A stretch of DNA of 64,000 bases from Thinopyrum elongatum (lineage: Eukaryota; Streptophyta; Magnoliopsida; Poales; Poaceae). This document shows, piece after piece, positions 43,977-55,929 of this stretch (position 1 is its first letter; the number at the start of each line of letters is the position of its first letter). Below the pieces are notes generated by a model. That model worked only from the letters and a program-made list of their open reading frames with translations. It searched no databases and was not told the DNA's origin. The translations under genes were made by a program, and so were the position numbers. The stretch lies in assembly GCA_011799875.1 (NCBI GenBank), contig CM022302.1:320520144-320584143 (forward strand). Direction: 5' to 3'.

Positions 43977-44768
43977 TTTGAACCTCAGTACCTAGGAGAA
44001 CCAACTGTCCAAGACACCGAGAGGATCTTAGCAATGACTGAAGCAAGAGAGTGGCCAGGTTTGCTCGGATCTCCTGACTGCATGCATTGGAGATGGAAGA
44101 ACTTCCCAAAAGCTCTACAAGGGCAATATCAGGGTCATGTTAAGAAGCACACCATTATTCTTGAAGCAGTTGCATCACATGATCTCTGGATTTTGCATGC
44201 TTTCTTTGGCATGCCCTGGTTTCACAATGGCATGAATGTGCTGCAACGATCACCATTATTTGCCAGGATAACTGAAAGGAAAGCTCCTCCTTGCCACTAT
44301 ACTGTCAATGGGCATGAATACAACATGGGCTACTATCTGGTTGATGGTATCTATCCTCCCTAGGCTACCTTTTTCAAGACCATATCTGACCCAATTGGTT
44401 AGAAAATGTCACACTTTGCCCAAAAACAAGTAGCAGCTAGAAAGGCTGTTGAGAGGGAATTTGGAGTTCCTCAGGCACATTTTGCAGTTGTTTGTGGACC
44501 TTGTAAACAATGGGATCTAAAGACCTTGTGGGAGGTGATGACATGTTGTGTGATCATGCACACCATGATCATCAAGGATTAAGGTGAGGATGCTGCCGTA
44601 GGTCTTGCATTTGAGAACATGGGTGATCATATCGAACTTCATACCAGAATCCAACCACATTTTGATGAGTTTGTTCAAATGCATCAACAAATTCGACATC
44701 GAGCAACTGAAGGAAATCTGATTGAGCATCTGTGGGGGGTTAAAGGGGACATCATTGTTGGAGTGTAA
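43977..44768 (+). pseudogene. Harb-J transposase, catalytic part, broken
   Basis: The DDE transposase would cut and paste Harb-J. FEPQYLGEPT begins the fragment directly after solo-I. The first catalytic Asp is in the GSPDCMHW block. The second block, usually HNDINVL, reads HNGMNVL: the Asp codon is replaced by GGC at 44229-44231. The third acidic residue lies in VEREFGVPQ. In-frame stops at 44361-44363, about 44401 and about 44579. The C-terminal part ends near 44768. Inactive. Confidence 0.85.
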
Positions 44769-44973
44769 TATTTAAATTAGAAGTATCGTTGCATTTGAGC
44801 ATTTTTTTAGCTAAACATGAACTAGATATGCGGCTATTTTGAGCATGCAGATGTATGCAGACTTTAATTTTTTTAGCGTAGGTGTATGTGGCTAGCTTTG
44901 GATGGCCAGCTCCCGCATGAGTGTCCACGGACTAGTACCCCCAAGTTCACAGACGGGTGCGGTGTCTGATTTG

Positions 44974-44995
44974 CGGGCCAGCATTGGAGATGCCC
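44974..44995 (-). repeat. Terminal inverted repeat of Harb-J (right end)
   Basis: The minus-strand reading starts GGGCATCTCCAATGCTGG, characteristic of grass Harbinger ends. The left partner is outside the window. Confidence 0.65.
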
Positions 44996-46245
44996 TTAAA
45001 CCGCAAGTTCTAGCCATGTGTGAAAAATGCAGGAGGGATCCACAAATCGTGCCTACAACTGTCCTTCTCACCTTGTTCCTCACCTTGCTATTGTTAGAAG
45101 ACACCACCGGCCGAAGCCTATGGTGGCAGTGTCATTCGTTGTGGGGAGCCGACATGTAAGAGCAAAGCCTCGATTATACGTACAACAAGTCATTCATTGT
45201 GGGGCCCCATGGGGACCCGGCCTATAGGACCGAAGCCTCCAATTATATGTACAGCAGGAATCCCATGATCAGCGTGTCACCAAATATAATGAACTGATAT
45301 CAAAAGTTTACATCCATTACATAACGTCCAGTATTACATAAATAGGACAAACATGGTGACGTTTCACATAAATAATAGCCTCAAGGCGAAACTCTAGAAG
45401 AACACTTGCAGCGGAAGCATCATCGATAACTTGGATCCATGTCATAAGTCTTAACCCTACTAGATGACGCGTTGCGCCTTTGGACCATAGAACAATTGCA
45501 ATCCGGAAGTTAAACGGACTAACTATAGCCAGGACGTTAAGCATAGCTATGGACAACACGTCTAACAAATGTTTGTTCTATAAATTGTCCCCAAAGGCCA
45601 TTAGCATGAACAAAAATACATATGGAAACAATATAAATGGTCCAAATGTGAATGAAAAAATCGAAGCTAAACCCATTGCGCCATTGGGTTTACTGACGAT
45701 CCACAAACTTGATCATTGCCACATTTTTTAATGAAAATCATTGCCCATGTCTTTGTTTGATGGTATACAAGTCGTATATTTGGGCAAGTGAATGGAGCTA
45801 ACACCAACGGTCACAGGCCATATGATTCCGGCCAGACCACGATGATCAGAGTTTGGGTACACATCCCAAAGATGCTTCCGGCCAAGGAGGCGCAATGGCA
45901 AGAGGCCACCGCTAGCACAGATCGATCTAAAATTGTTCGGTCAATGATGAGGTTCTTTTCCACCTTGATTGGACAAATTGTTATCACAGACAATCCCTCC
46001 TTGTCCTATGATAATTATTTTCACTAACCCTTGTATTTAGTGGATGGTCATTGTTATTTGCTCAAAAGTTATTCGACCATTTTCCCGCGTTGATTAAGGA
46101 GAATGTGAAACTGAGACGCATTCACGTCTCCTCGATTTTCACTGCATGCGTGGGTTCCCAAAGAGCATCATTGAACAGACGATGTTGGAGCCATTCGGCT
46201 ACCAACGATGATTCTCACGGTAATCTACGACATTAATTATTTGGC

Positions 46246-46255
46246 TATATAAAAG
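46246..46255 (+). promoter_or_regulatory. TATA box upstream of the decayed repetitive frame
   Basis: TATATAAAAG lies about 75 bases before the ATG codons at 46324-46332, followed by CT-rich leader-like sequence (TCTCATCTCCCC). This is the arrangement of a plant promoter. Confidence 0.45.
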
Positions 46256-46323
46256 GACGCATGCAACATCGTTCGCTCTCATCTCCCCGGATCACCGCTC
46301 CTTTTAATTTCTCCCAGTCCATA

Positions 46324-46780
46324 TGAGAATGTCTCCATGTCGTCTAGCCGCTCCATCACTGTGTAGGAAACCAAGGAGAAGGATAATACCAAAAAGATCA
46401 TAACCCATGATGTCTGGTCATAGAAAGAGACGACCTAGAAGCAGAGGCAACGAAAGATGAGGAGGAAGCAGAGAAGCGCACCTTCAACCAAGGCAACACT
46501 GACGACAACCACTCCATCATCACGCAGGAAGGCAAGGAGCAGGACACCACCAAGAAGATCGTGGCCCATGGTGTATGGTTAGACAAGGAGATGATCCTAG
46601 CATGGAGGCAATGAGAGCTAAGGAAGAAGCGGATAAGCGTGCCTTCGACAAAACCAACACGGAAGGGCCGTCGAAGGTGATTTCCGCTATGGGCATGGGC
46701 GGCGAATACCCTCTTGTGTGGTTGGCGGAAGTGACCGAGGACTCCACCTATCTGGCCGTCCACGCAAGGAGTAGGTAGGA
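46324..46780 (+). pseudogene. Possible host-gene remnant with an internal 161 bp duplication
   Basis: After the TATA box and several ATGs the sequence carries two imperfect copies of a 161 bp unit. Landmarks are AGGAAACCAAGGAGAAGGA at 46365 and its counterpart at 46526. Each unit can encode a Lys/Glu/Asp-rich segment with DTTKKI-like and EEA-K-R-like phrases. The last open part (46575-46778) ends with SAMGMGGEYPLVWLAEVTED. The unit length is not a multiple of three and stops occur in each frame, so the present sequence is not translatable. No family recognised. Confidence 0.4.
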
Positions 46781-47415
46781 GTTTTTATACTATTTTCTAT
46801 ATTTCAATGTCTGCCTACTGAACCTCTGTAATACCCAACCCACGTGGATTGCTACTTGTGATAGGTGTTGGGATTTCCCCGAAGAAGAAGGGTGATGTAG
46901 TATGGTAGCAGACAGTATTTCCCTCAGTTAAGAACCAAGGTTTATCAAACCAGTAGGAGGCACACACAAACCAATGTAAGCAGTGCCTGCACACACACAC
47001 AGAGCAAATACTTGCACCCAACGCGGGTAAGAGGGTGGTCAATTACCTTGTACTCGTTAATTGCAAGGATTTATTTTGATGGTGGTAGATAGATAAATAT
47101 AAAAGGAAAATAAAAGTAAATAAATTGCAGCAAGTATTTTTAGGGTTTTACTTAAAATAAAGTGAATGGACCCAGTGGCCATAGCATTCACTAGAGGCAT
47201 CTCTTTTATGAGCATAATATAGTGGGTAGACAAATTATTGTTGGGAATTGATAGAATAGTGCATAGTTATGATGATATACATGGCATGATCAATATGTAG
47301 GAATTACGTTCGAGAGAAGTAGACCGACATCCATCTGCATCTACTACTATTACTCCCCCTCGAGCGCTATCCAGCACGCATCTTAAGGTATTAAGTTCAT
47401 AACAAACAGAGTAAT

Positions 47416-50400
47416 TGTCACGCCCAATATGCGATCCTATCCGAGAGGAACTCGAATGTGCCACCAAGGATAGAAGCGCATATTGCAGACGCTTTTGTAA
47501 GGTGGATATCATTACAGTGTACCATATACAACACAAAAGGGGATACATACAAAGGCATACAATTGCGACATGAATACATCAAACATCATACAGAAGAGCG
47601 GCATCCGACTACGGATGAAATCAAATGAAAAACACAAATGACATCCACCCTGCTAGCCCAGGCTACTGACCAGGAACCTATCCCTCAATCGAAGAGGAAG
47701 AAGCAGAAGAAGAACTCCAAAACAAGCAAGCATTGCCCTCACGTCATATCATTGCATTACCTGTACCTTCATCTATTGTTGCAGTAATCTATGAGCTACG
47801 GGGACTCAGCAATCCCATTACCATGGGTATCAAGACTAGCAAAGCTTAATGGGTATTGAATGGATAAGTCTTGAGGTTGCAGCAAGCACTAAGCATTGTA
47901 TGGTGGCTAACTTACGAGTACAAGAATAAGAAGAGTAATCTATGCATAACGGTCGCAACTAGTAATGATCAAGAAGTGATCCTGAACTACTTACGAGTCA
48001 AACATAACCCCACCGTGTTCTCTTCCCGAACTCCCTCTAAAAGAGACGGTAATGGTTATGCACGCGGTTGGTGTATTTTATTTCGGATCTGGTGTCAAGT
48101 TCTCTATAGCCGGATATTTTAAATTTCCAACTCGCCACATAACTACGGGCATGGCTTCCGAAAAGATTTAACCCTGCAAGGGTGCTCCAAGTGGTCCATT
48201 ATAAATTACCATGTGCATCCGATGGAACATCCTCACACCATGAAGAATACGATGCTTACGATAAGGAATTCCGGTGGACGTGCCTCTGGTCAAAGGTAAA
48301 ACTAAACCAGCAAGACCTCCCGATGTGTCGATGATCCTGATAGGAGCCGCATATCTCTTTCTCAGGACACAGGGGATAAGCGATGCGTACAGGTGCCAAA
48401 TACCCCAAGGTGCCAAGGGGTGGCCCTGCACAGTGCTCTAGTTTGGAGCATCACCATCCGCATAGGCCCCCTATATTATGTGGAATTAAGAATCCTCGGG
48501 TAGCGCTAACTCCCTATGCATCAATTTATTATTATTAGTAATTATTATGTTGGCAAATTTAAAACCAAGTTGGGCCTTACTGGAAAAGTTTTAGCCTAAG
48601 CGAATGGTTAGGGGGTTCCCATACACCCACATGTGTTAGGAGCGCTCATCAAGGAACATAGCACCGATATGACGGAAACTAAGGCGACATGAGTGGAACA
48701 AAACACCAGGCAAAAGGCCGAGCATTCCACCCATTACCAAGTATATAGATGCATTAATTAAATAAGAGATATTGTGATATCCCATGATATCCATGTCCCA
48801 ACATGGAACAACTTGCACTGCACCTACAACTAGGAATGCTATAAGAGGGGCTGGGCAAAGCGGTAACATAGCCAAACAATGATTTGCTGGGATGGTGGAA
48901 AAGGTTAGAGGCTGTCATGGCAAATTGGGAGGCATGGCAAACAAGTGGTAGGTAGCGCGACATAGCGATAGCATCGAGACAACTAGCAAAGCAAAGATAG
49001 TAGTGATATCCAAGGTAATGGTCATCTTGCCTGAAATCCCGCTCGAAAGAAAATCAAGTCCATGAAGTAGACGGACCAAGCATAGTCAAACATGTCCTCA
49101 CAATCGCAACGAAACTAGGAACTATCGAGAAGAAGCACAACCGAAAAGAAGCAAACAACATGATAAACATACAAGCATAAACAAGACATTATGCACAATA
49201 AAGTATGATGCATGATAAGATCAAATGTTGTTACTCATGGCAAAGATGATGCATGAAAGAACCCCACATCAAAGCAAGTTTAAATGAGACCAGAAACAAC
49301 ACATAACAATTCCGGATAGTCCCCATATGCAAATTTCAAAATTGTACGGATCTGAATTAAACACAATGTTAAAGTTGTTAAACAGCAAGTTAAAGCGAAC
49401 CATGATGATCTACATGTTTTTCTAATCAAGTACATATGTAGATAATTTAATTCGGAGGTACGGTCTAGAAGATATGAACTAAACAAGTTTAACATGGCAT
49501 TGATGCAAAAGCCAGCAAAACGCAATCACAAACACTCCAAAACATGGATGCAACATGAAATTATGAAACTACATGCAAATCTAAGCAAGTTCCATATAGA
49601 ACATGATCAAAACGGAGCAACGGTTCAACACATACACACCAGGCAAGTTTAAATAACAATTTGCCCAAAACAGTGACTATGCATATTGCAAGCAACAATT
49701 CAATATGCTACGGGAACTATAAGGGCACAAACTTGATACGAACTTAATGTAAAGATAACATACTTCAATTCATTTTTAAGGTTCAGGTTCATAAGCATCA
49801 TGGTTAATTTACTATGCTCGATGCAAAATGCAATGTTCTGTTACAGATTAGGACTTGGTGAAAAACTGGGCACATATCACAGCAGAGTTAAAATGATGGC
49901 ATATTGGAGGCATGAAACAAAGATGCTACAGTGCTAGAACATGGCATCAAATGGCATAGCATGCTAGTACATATCGGTTATCTCAAATCATACAACATGG
50001 CATATACATAGGAGCAACAGGTTCATGTGAATCATCAAAACAATATGCAACCGTGATATAGCAGATCTCAGGCTTCGTGAAAATCTGGGAATGCAAAACA
50101 GTAACATTATGATCCTGACTTGGGATGCACATAACAGCAAGCATAGCAATTTTAATATTTATTTCAATGACATGGGCATGTAGTAGACATGGCAATATCC
50201 AACTTACTCTATTGGCACAAATTCACATGATGCATAGATTAATTACTATGATTTTTTACAAAATGGAACATGCTATTAATAGGTTGACAGATTTATCATG
50301 ATGGCAACTTGAGAGCAAGAAAGAGACATGCTATAGCAACTTTACATGGCAACCAAGGGCATGGCATTAAATTACACATCACATAGAGGAAATCACATGA

Positions 50401-52075
50401 AGGAATCATATGCATATGAGCTATGGATTAGTGGCAATCATCAAGCAAAGTTTGAAAGTTATAACAGTTTTCTGTAGTTAACACCAGGATGCACTTTTGC
50501 AATGAACATTACATCAAGTATATGAATCATAATATGCATGAAAATGGCACCATCATGTAGATCACGAAGAGTATAAAAACTTTCATATATAAATCATCTC
50601 CAACCGATGAACATGCACAAAGTTATAGGCCTCTCAAACATGGATGAGTTAGGACAGGGACTTAGTCGAAAAACGACCGTCTGAAACTGGGTGTAAGTTA
50701 GATGAATAACGCATGGGCGGGATATAGGACGTGCTCACCACGGGCCTGACCCAGACTGTGGTTCGAGGCGGTTTAGTGCGGCGAGGGACGAACCACGCTG
50801 AACCGGGCTGCTTTACTGTGGATCGGCCAGCTCGAGGCGACAGGCGGCGAGCGGCCGGATGCCGAGGAGACCGGCGGCAACGGGACAGCGATGGCGGGGC
50901 GGATCCGGGAGGAGGTCGCCAGATCCAGAGTAGGGGTCCTCAGGGATGCGGGATCCGGGAGGGCGGCATGCCGGTGAGGCGGAGGTGGCCGTCGGTGAGC
51001 TCCAACGGCGGGGTTGCGGGAGGCTGGCGAGGCCCTGAGCGGAGGTGGAGGGCTCAACGGCGATGGGGTCTCGGCAGCTGCGGCGAGCAAGGCGAGTAGG
51101 CAGCGCGAGGTGGACGGGCGCGGTCGGCAGCGGAGGCGGGTCGGTGGCGGAGGTGCTTGACCACGGCGGCGGCGTGCGCTCGAAAGCTCCCAGGCGGCGG
51201 GATCTGCAGGCGGTGCACAGGCTCACGCTGGTGCCGATGAGGTCGGGAGGGCCTGCCCTGGGCCCGGGCAGGCCGCGGGGGCGGGGTGGAGAGGCAGGGG
51301 TAACGTGGCGCTAGGGGATTGGTGGAGGGCGGCGGCTGCCCTATGGTTGGTCGCCAAGTGGAGGGGAGGAGGTTGCCGGCACTGATTCTGAGGCGAGGGG
51401 AGGCGGCTGGGAGGTGGAGATGGCGGCTGCAGGTTGGGGGCGTGGAAATCAAGGAGGGAGGTGGGAGGCTCCCAAAAATGGAAGGGTGGCCTTCCTTTTA
51501 TAGGCAGGGGGCTAGGTTTTAGGGTTTGAGGGGGGGGGGGGTTGGAAGCCCTTCGATCGCGATCCGATGGCTCCGGTCGGAGGGGGGGTCAAAGTGGGTT
51601 TAGTGGGCTGTGTAGATGGGCTAGACTGAGAAGAGAGGGAGGATGGCAGCCTGGCATGGTTTTTGGAACACAAAAAACGTCCGATGTTTTATCAGACTAT
51701 ACTGTCGCTATAGTTATCCGTTGGGGCATCAAACGGACTCCGAATGCGACGAAATTTGGCAAGCGGTCTACCTACAATATAACAAGACTGCACACCAACT
51801 TTCACCCCATTCCGAGAACATTTTTATCCCACTTATAAAATAATATTTCAGAGGTGCAGTGGGCACGTGCGAGTGTGGATTGGTCTCAGAAGGCACAACG
51901 GAAGAGATGGGAAGAGCCAACAACTATGAACAGATGCAAGTTTTGAAAGAATAACGACACCGAGTGCCGATACAATGCGAATGATGCGATGATGAATGCA
52001 ACAAACAAATGAAACACACCGCGACAACGAAAAATAAAAGGAAGACAACTGGAGCATCGGTGTCGGGGCGTCACA
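47416..52075 (-). mobile_element. solo-E: 4.7 kb non-coding solo-LTR-like unit, opposite orientation to solo-D
   Basis: The plus strand begins TGTCACGCCCAATATGCG and ends GTCGGGGCGTCACA, with perfect duplications GTAAT (47411-47415 and 52076-52080). Its reverse complement aligns with solo-D in order: C/G-rich leader (here 50700-51600), AT-rich body and terminal block. A minus-strand TATA-like CTATAAAAGG lies at 51503-51494. No protein domain. Open frames in the GC-rich part (50731-51522) occur on both strands and are not coding. Confidence 0.8.
51494..51503 (-). promoter_or_regulatory. TATA box of solo-E
   Basis: The minus-strand CTATAAAAGG precedes the GC-rich leader, matching the place of the solo-D TATA box. 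Confidence 0.6.
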
Positions 52076-52458
52076 GTAATGCTTGAAGCATGATGAGATA
52101 ATGTAGAGATAAAGTAAAATCAATTAATATGATTGAACCCCATTGTTTCACCCTTAGTAGCAACAATACAACTACGTGCCTTACAACTCCTCCTGTCATA
52201 GATTAAGGACACGACAAGATTGAACTTACTACTGAGCACCAATCCCACTAAAGATAAATCAATCTAATTGGCCAAAAGAGATATATAGATCGGAGAGAAA
52301 TACAAGGCTACAAAATCACACATAATAAATCTCAGAAAAGACTCAATTACATTCAATGAATAATCTGATCATAAACCCACAATTCATTGGATCCCAGCTG
52401 ACACATCACAAAGATTACATCAAATATATCTTGGAAGAGATCATTGTGTTGAAGATCA

Positions 52459-52493
52459 GAGAGAGAGAGAGAGAGAGGGGGGGAGAGAGAGAG
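52459..52493. repeat. GA microsatellite in the Ath-K LTR
   Basis: A GA run interrupted by seven or eight G. It lies at the same site as the shorter run in the Ath-C LTR. Confidence 0.85.
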
Positions 52494-52745
52494 CCATCTA
52501 GCTACTGCTATGGACCGTAGGTCCCATGGGAACTGCTCACACATCATCATGGAGGCAGCAAGGTTGATGATCATGGCTCCATGATTGATTCCCCCTTCGG
52601 CAGAGTACCGGTGGAGGCCTCCAGATGGGATCGTGGAAGAACTGAGTCTTGTGGAGGTGATACAATTGTTTCGGGTCTTGCTTTGGGGGTTTCTGGATTT
52701 TAGGGAACTTATAGCGCTGGAATTAGGTCAGACGGGGCCTCAAGG

Positions 52746-52799
52746 GGCCCACAAGATCACATGGCGCGCCCCCTGGGGGGCACCACTTGAGCTTGTGCC
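52746..52799 (-). repeat. Hairpin module in the Ath-K LTR, decayed
   Basis: Arms GGCCCACAAG (52746-52755) and CTTGTGCC (52792-52799) pair partly around ATGGCGCGCC. Confidence 0.55.
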
Positions 52800-52971
52800 T
52801 CCCTCAATCGTCCTCTTGTACTCCCCCGAAGCTTCTAGGGTCTCTTCTGGTCCAAAGAAATTCACTGTAAAATTTCATCGTGTTTGGACTTCGTTTGGTA
52901 TGGTTTTTCTGCGAAACAAAAAAATAGGCAAAAAACATGAACTCACACTGGGCACTAAGTTAGTAAGTTAG

Positions 52972-54470
52972 TGATGACCCACAAGTATAAGGGATCAATC
53001 ATAGTCCCTTTCAATAAGTAAGAGTGTCAAACCCAACGAGGAGCAAAAGGAATTGATACGCGGTTTTCAGCAAGGTATTCTTTGCAAGTACTGTAAGTAG
53101 TAGCAACAGATAGTTTGATAGCAAGATAATTCATAACAAGTAGCAAGTAGCAGTAGTAACAAAGGTGCATCAAGATGGCCCAATCCTTTCTATAGCAAAG
53201 GACAAACCGAAAGTACTTCTTATAATGAGAAAAGCGTTCTCGAGGACACATGGGAATTTCATCTAGTCACTTTCATCATGTTTAGTTGATTCACGTTCAC
53301 TACTTTGATAATTTGATATGTGGGTGGACCGGTGCTAGGGTGCTATTCTTACTTGAGCAAACAACCCACTTATGATTACCCCCTCTCGCAAGCATCCACA
53401 ACTACGAAAGAAGAATTAAGATAAATCTAACCATAGCATGAAACATATGGATCCAAATCAACCCTTACAAAATCGCAAAACTAGAGTTTAAGCTTCTGTC
53501 ACTCTTGCAACCCATCATCTACTTACTACTCCACAATGCCTTCCACTAGGCCCAAACATGGTGAAGTGTCATGTAGTCGACATTCACATGACACCACTAG
53601 AGGAAGAACAACATACACATGATCAAAATATTAAACGAATACGAACTTCACATGATTACTTATAACAAGATGTCTCCCATGTCCTTAAGAACAAACATAA
53701 CTACTCAAAAATCATATTCATGTTCATGATTAGAGGAGAATAATATATGATTAACAATCTGAACTTATGATCTTCCACTAAATAAACCAATGAGCATCAA
53801 CTACAAGATGTAATCAACACTACTAGCAACCCCCATGTACCAATCTGAGGTTTTGAGACAAAGATTGAATACAAGAGATGAACTAGGGTTTGAGATGAGA
53901 TGGTGCTAGTGAAGATGTTGATGGAGATGAGTCCTTCCATGATGAGAGGAACATTGGTGAGGATGATGGCTTCGATTTTCCCCGCACGGAGGGAAGTATC
54001 CCTGGCGAAATTGCTCCGCCGGTCGAAAGCAAAAGTGCTCCTGCCCAGGTTCCGCTTCGAGACGGCGGCGCTTCGTCCCAAAAGTCTTCTGTTGATTTTT
54101 TCTAGGGAAAATGGCTTCATGTAGGAGAAGGAGGGCCACCAAGGCCTGCTAGTGGGCCCACAAGCAGCTCACATGCCGCGCCCGAGGGGGGGGGGCACCT
54201 GAGCTTGTGGCAGTGATTCTTCTGCCAGTATTTTTTATTTATTACAAAATAAATCTCTATAAATTTTCAGGTCATTTGGAGCTCCGGAGAATAGCTATCA
54301 TTGTTGTAGCTCTTTTCATGTCGAGAATTCCAGCTGCCGGCAATTTCTCGCTCCAAATAAATCTTGCATAATAAGAGAGAAAGGGCATTAGAATTGCATC
54401 ATAATGTGAAATATTCACCTAAAACATTATAAATAATATTAGGAAAATATGATGCAAAATGGACGTATCA
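52972..54470 (-). repeat. Ath-F 3' LTR (1499 bp)
   Basis: The plus strand starts TGATGACCCACAAGTATAAG and ends ATGGACGTATCA. It is the same type as Ath-H. It contains the hairpin arms CCACAAGC (54158-54165) and GCTTGTGG (54203-54210) around a GC-rich centre with a long G run. Confidence 0.85.
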
Positions 54471-55095
54471 ACTCCCCCAAGCTTAGACCTCGCTTTCCTC
54501 AAGCGAATACATAACTCGATAATCATGACTACAGGTTTAGAGAGAGATGTGTCGATAAAAGAAAATACAGACATGGTAGCTTCATGATCATTATTATAAC
54601 CACAATTATTTATCATAAAGCTTCTCATGATCAAGTAACAATTCATCCACAAGCTGAAGTATAAGCAATAAATTTCTTGAAAACTGACAAACTATGTTCT
54701 CAGTCATCGTGACAATTACACTTCGTCATGTTTCAGGAAGAGTCTACGTAAGAGCTTTTGGTTTAGCAAATTCCACATACTGAACTATCATATAGTCTTC
54801 CATGATTGCTGACACTCAAAGCATATTTTAAGTACAACTAGTTTCAACTGGACATAGAGGAAGATGGGGGTTTATTGTTTCACCACCCTACTTGTTTATC
54901 TCAGGGATAATGTCAACAATAATAACTCATGATTACTTATATCCAACTGGATATATGTGCCTGGATCTTTCCCTACCACATAATGCTTGCCAAGTGGAGA
55001 ATAATTAAGGTTGCAATAGGGATAAATACTTTGACTCTTGCATAAAAGTAAAGACTAAAAAGTAAAAGATAGGCCCTTCACAGAGAGAAGCAGAG
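54471..55095 (-). other. Ath-F internal 3' region, non-coding
   Basis: It starts with the polypurine tract (plus strand ACTCCCCCAAGCTT). The rest is AT-rich without a credible frame and corresponds to the non-coding tail seen before the 3' LTR in Ath-A and Ath-B. Confidence 0.65.
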
Positions 55096-55907
55096 TGTCG
55101 GTGTACTAAATGATGGGTCTTTAGTACCCCATACTTGTGCACGGGCAGTTGTAGCCATACCTGCGGCAAGGCTTGTCGGGGGAACAGCTGAAGATCAATC
55201 CAAGGTCAGTCCAAAGTTATTAAAGACATCCGCACCAAGGATCAGAAGATAAGAAGAAATGAAGGCCAAGGGCTCGGCCCCCGGCAAGATCTTGCCGGGT
55301 ATCCCGCCGAGCCCGGCAAGATTCGCACCCGGCAAGGTTCTGCCATTATGCCTCCGCTCTGGTACAGTGCCGACCTGGCATTATGGGTCCCGTCCCTAGA
55401 TGCGTGGCAAGGCGCTAGTGGAGGCGAGCTTAAGCGGTGCTGATGGGATGGCCCCTTTTTCCATCCCCAAGAAAGTAGGGACACCTAAACGGACACCTCA
55501 CGGTGCATTAAATGCATTTGTCCTAAACCGTCAGTGGTTAGGTATGGTAATCACTGTAGTTACTTTACACCTCGCATATGAGCAGTTCGCCACTGTGGTG
55601 ACCCCTTGGAGCATATAAAAGGAGGCCCATGGCCACTATTACAGAGGGAGAGAGAACTCTCAGCCCATTCTGCATGCGTAGCTGCTGCATTAACTCACTA
55701 TTCATCACAAGCGCTACAAGAACTGGGATAGAAATCTTGATAATAAACTAAAGCAGGAGTAGGGTTTTACGCTGACTAGCGGCCTGAACCTGGGTAAAAA
55801 ATCCCCCCGCCCCCGCGTTGATCTCCGATTCTACTCTTTGTGCACGCCTCTCCCCTTGCCGAACAGTAAAGGGGTCCCTTGGATCCCATAGGTGTCGTGC
55901 GCCGACA
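55096..55907 (+). repeat. Tat-2 5' LTR (812 bp)
   Basis: It begins TGTCGGTGTACTAAATG and ends CGTGCGCCGACA. The phrase CCCGGCAAG and its variants recur in it several times (55275-55340). It aligns with the Tat-1 3' LTR. Confidence 0.88.
55614..55622 (+). promoter_or_regulatory. TATA box of the Tat-2 LTR
   Basis: TATAAAAGG followed by AGGCCCATGGC, as in the Tat-1 LTR. Confidence 0.75.
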
Positions 55908-55911
55908 TCTT

Positions 55912-55929
55912 TGGCGCGCTAGGTAGGGG
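55912..55929 (+). other. Tat-2 primer binding site
   Basis: TGGCGCGCTAGGTAGGGG lies four bases after the LTR. The pattern is that of Tat-type plant Gypsy elements; I do not assign the tRNA with certainty. Confidence 0.7.

Larger units (their letters stand above)
42830..44995 (+). mobile_element. Harb-J: PIF/Harbinger DNA transposon, right part
   Basis: The transposase segments lie at 42830-43088 and 43977-44768. The right end reads GGGCATCTCCAATGCTGGCC inward (44995 leftwards), a typical Harbinger inverted repeat, and is followed by TTA (44996-44998), the usual three-base target. The left part lies beyond Tat-1, outside the window. solo-I is inserted within the transposase gene. Confidence 0.8.
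44996..46865. other. Unassigned DNA between Harb-J and Ath-K
   Basis: I recognise no transposon family here. A phrase around GAAGCCTCCAATTATATGTAC (45230-45252) partly repeats one at 45160-45190. A short open frame (45788-46027) has no familiar motif. The right part holds a TATA box and a decayed repetitive frame, listed separately. This is the longest stretch in the window not explained by elements. Confidence 0.5.
46866..52971 (-). mobile_element. Ath-K: minus-strand LTR of the Ath-C type, split by solo-E and cut by Ath-F
   Basis: The left part is 46866-47415 (plus-strand start TGTTGGGATTTCCCCGAAG) and the right part 52081-52971, separated by solo-E with duplications GTAAT. It is colinear with the Ath-C LTR, including the GA repeat and the phrase CACTGGGCACTAAGTTA near 52948. 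No PBS lies left of 46866, so this is a 3' LTR or a solo LTR. The bases at 46861-46865 (ATAGG) would be half of the target duplication. It stops at 52971 where Ath-F begins. Confidence 0.8.
52972..55095 (-). mobile_element. Ath-F: minus-strand Athila-type element, 3' LTR and part of the internal region
   Basis: The LTR is 52972-54470 and the polypurine tract is directly right of it (about 54471-54486, minus-strand AAGCTTGGGGGAGT). Internal sequence runs to 55095. Tat-2 is inserted at 55096, so the rest lies beyond the window. The left flank 52967-52971 is GTTAG, within the Ath-K LTR. Confidence 0.8.

Noticed and set aside
46398..46763. 121-codon minus-strand open frame
   Set aside because: It overlaps the decayed repetitive plus-strand frame, has no motif, and no minus-strand promoter is seen.
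50731..51522. Open frames on both strands, Gly/Arg or Pro/Ser rich
   Set aside because: This is the GC-rich leader of solo-E in reverse orientation, the counterpart of the solo-D case.
52459..52493. GA repeat as a regulatory GAGA element
   Set aside because: It is a plain microsatellite at a variable site of an LTR; length differs in the related Ath-C copy.
1..54470. Ath-H and Ath-F LTRs as the two LTRs of one giant element
   Set aside because: The LTR 5' end of Ath-H borders Tat-1 host DNA, whereas that of Ath-F borders its own polypurine tract. They lie in different host elements, so they are separate insertions.
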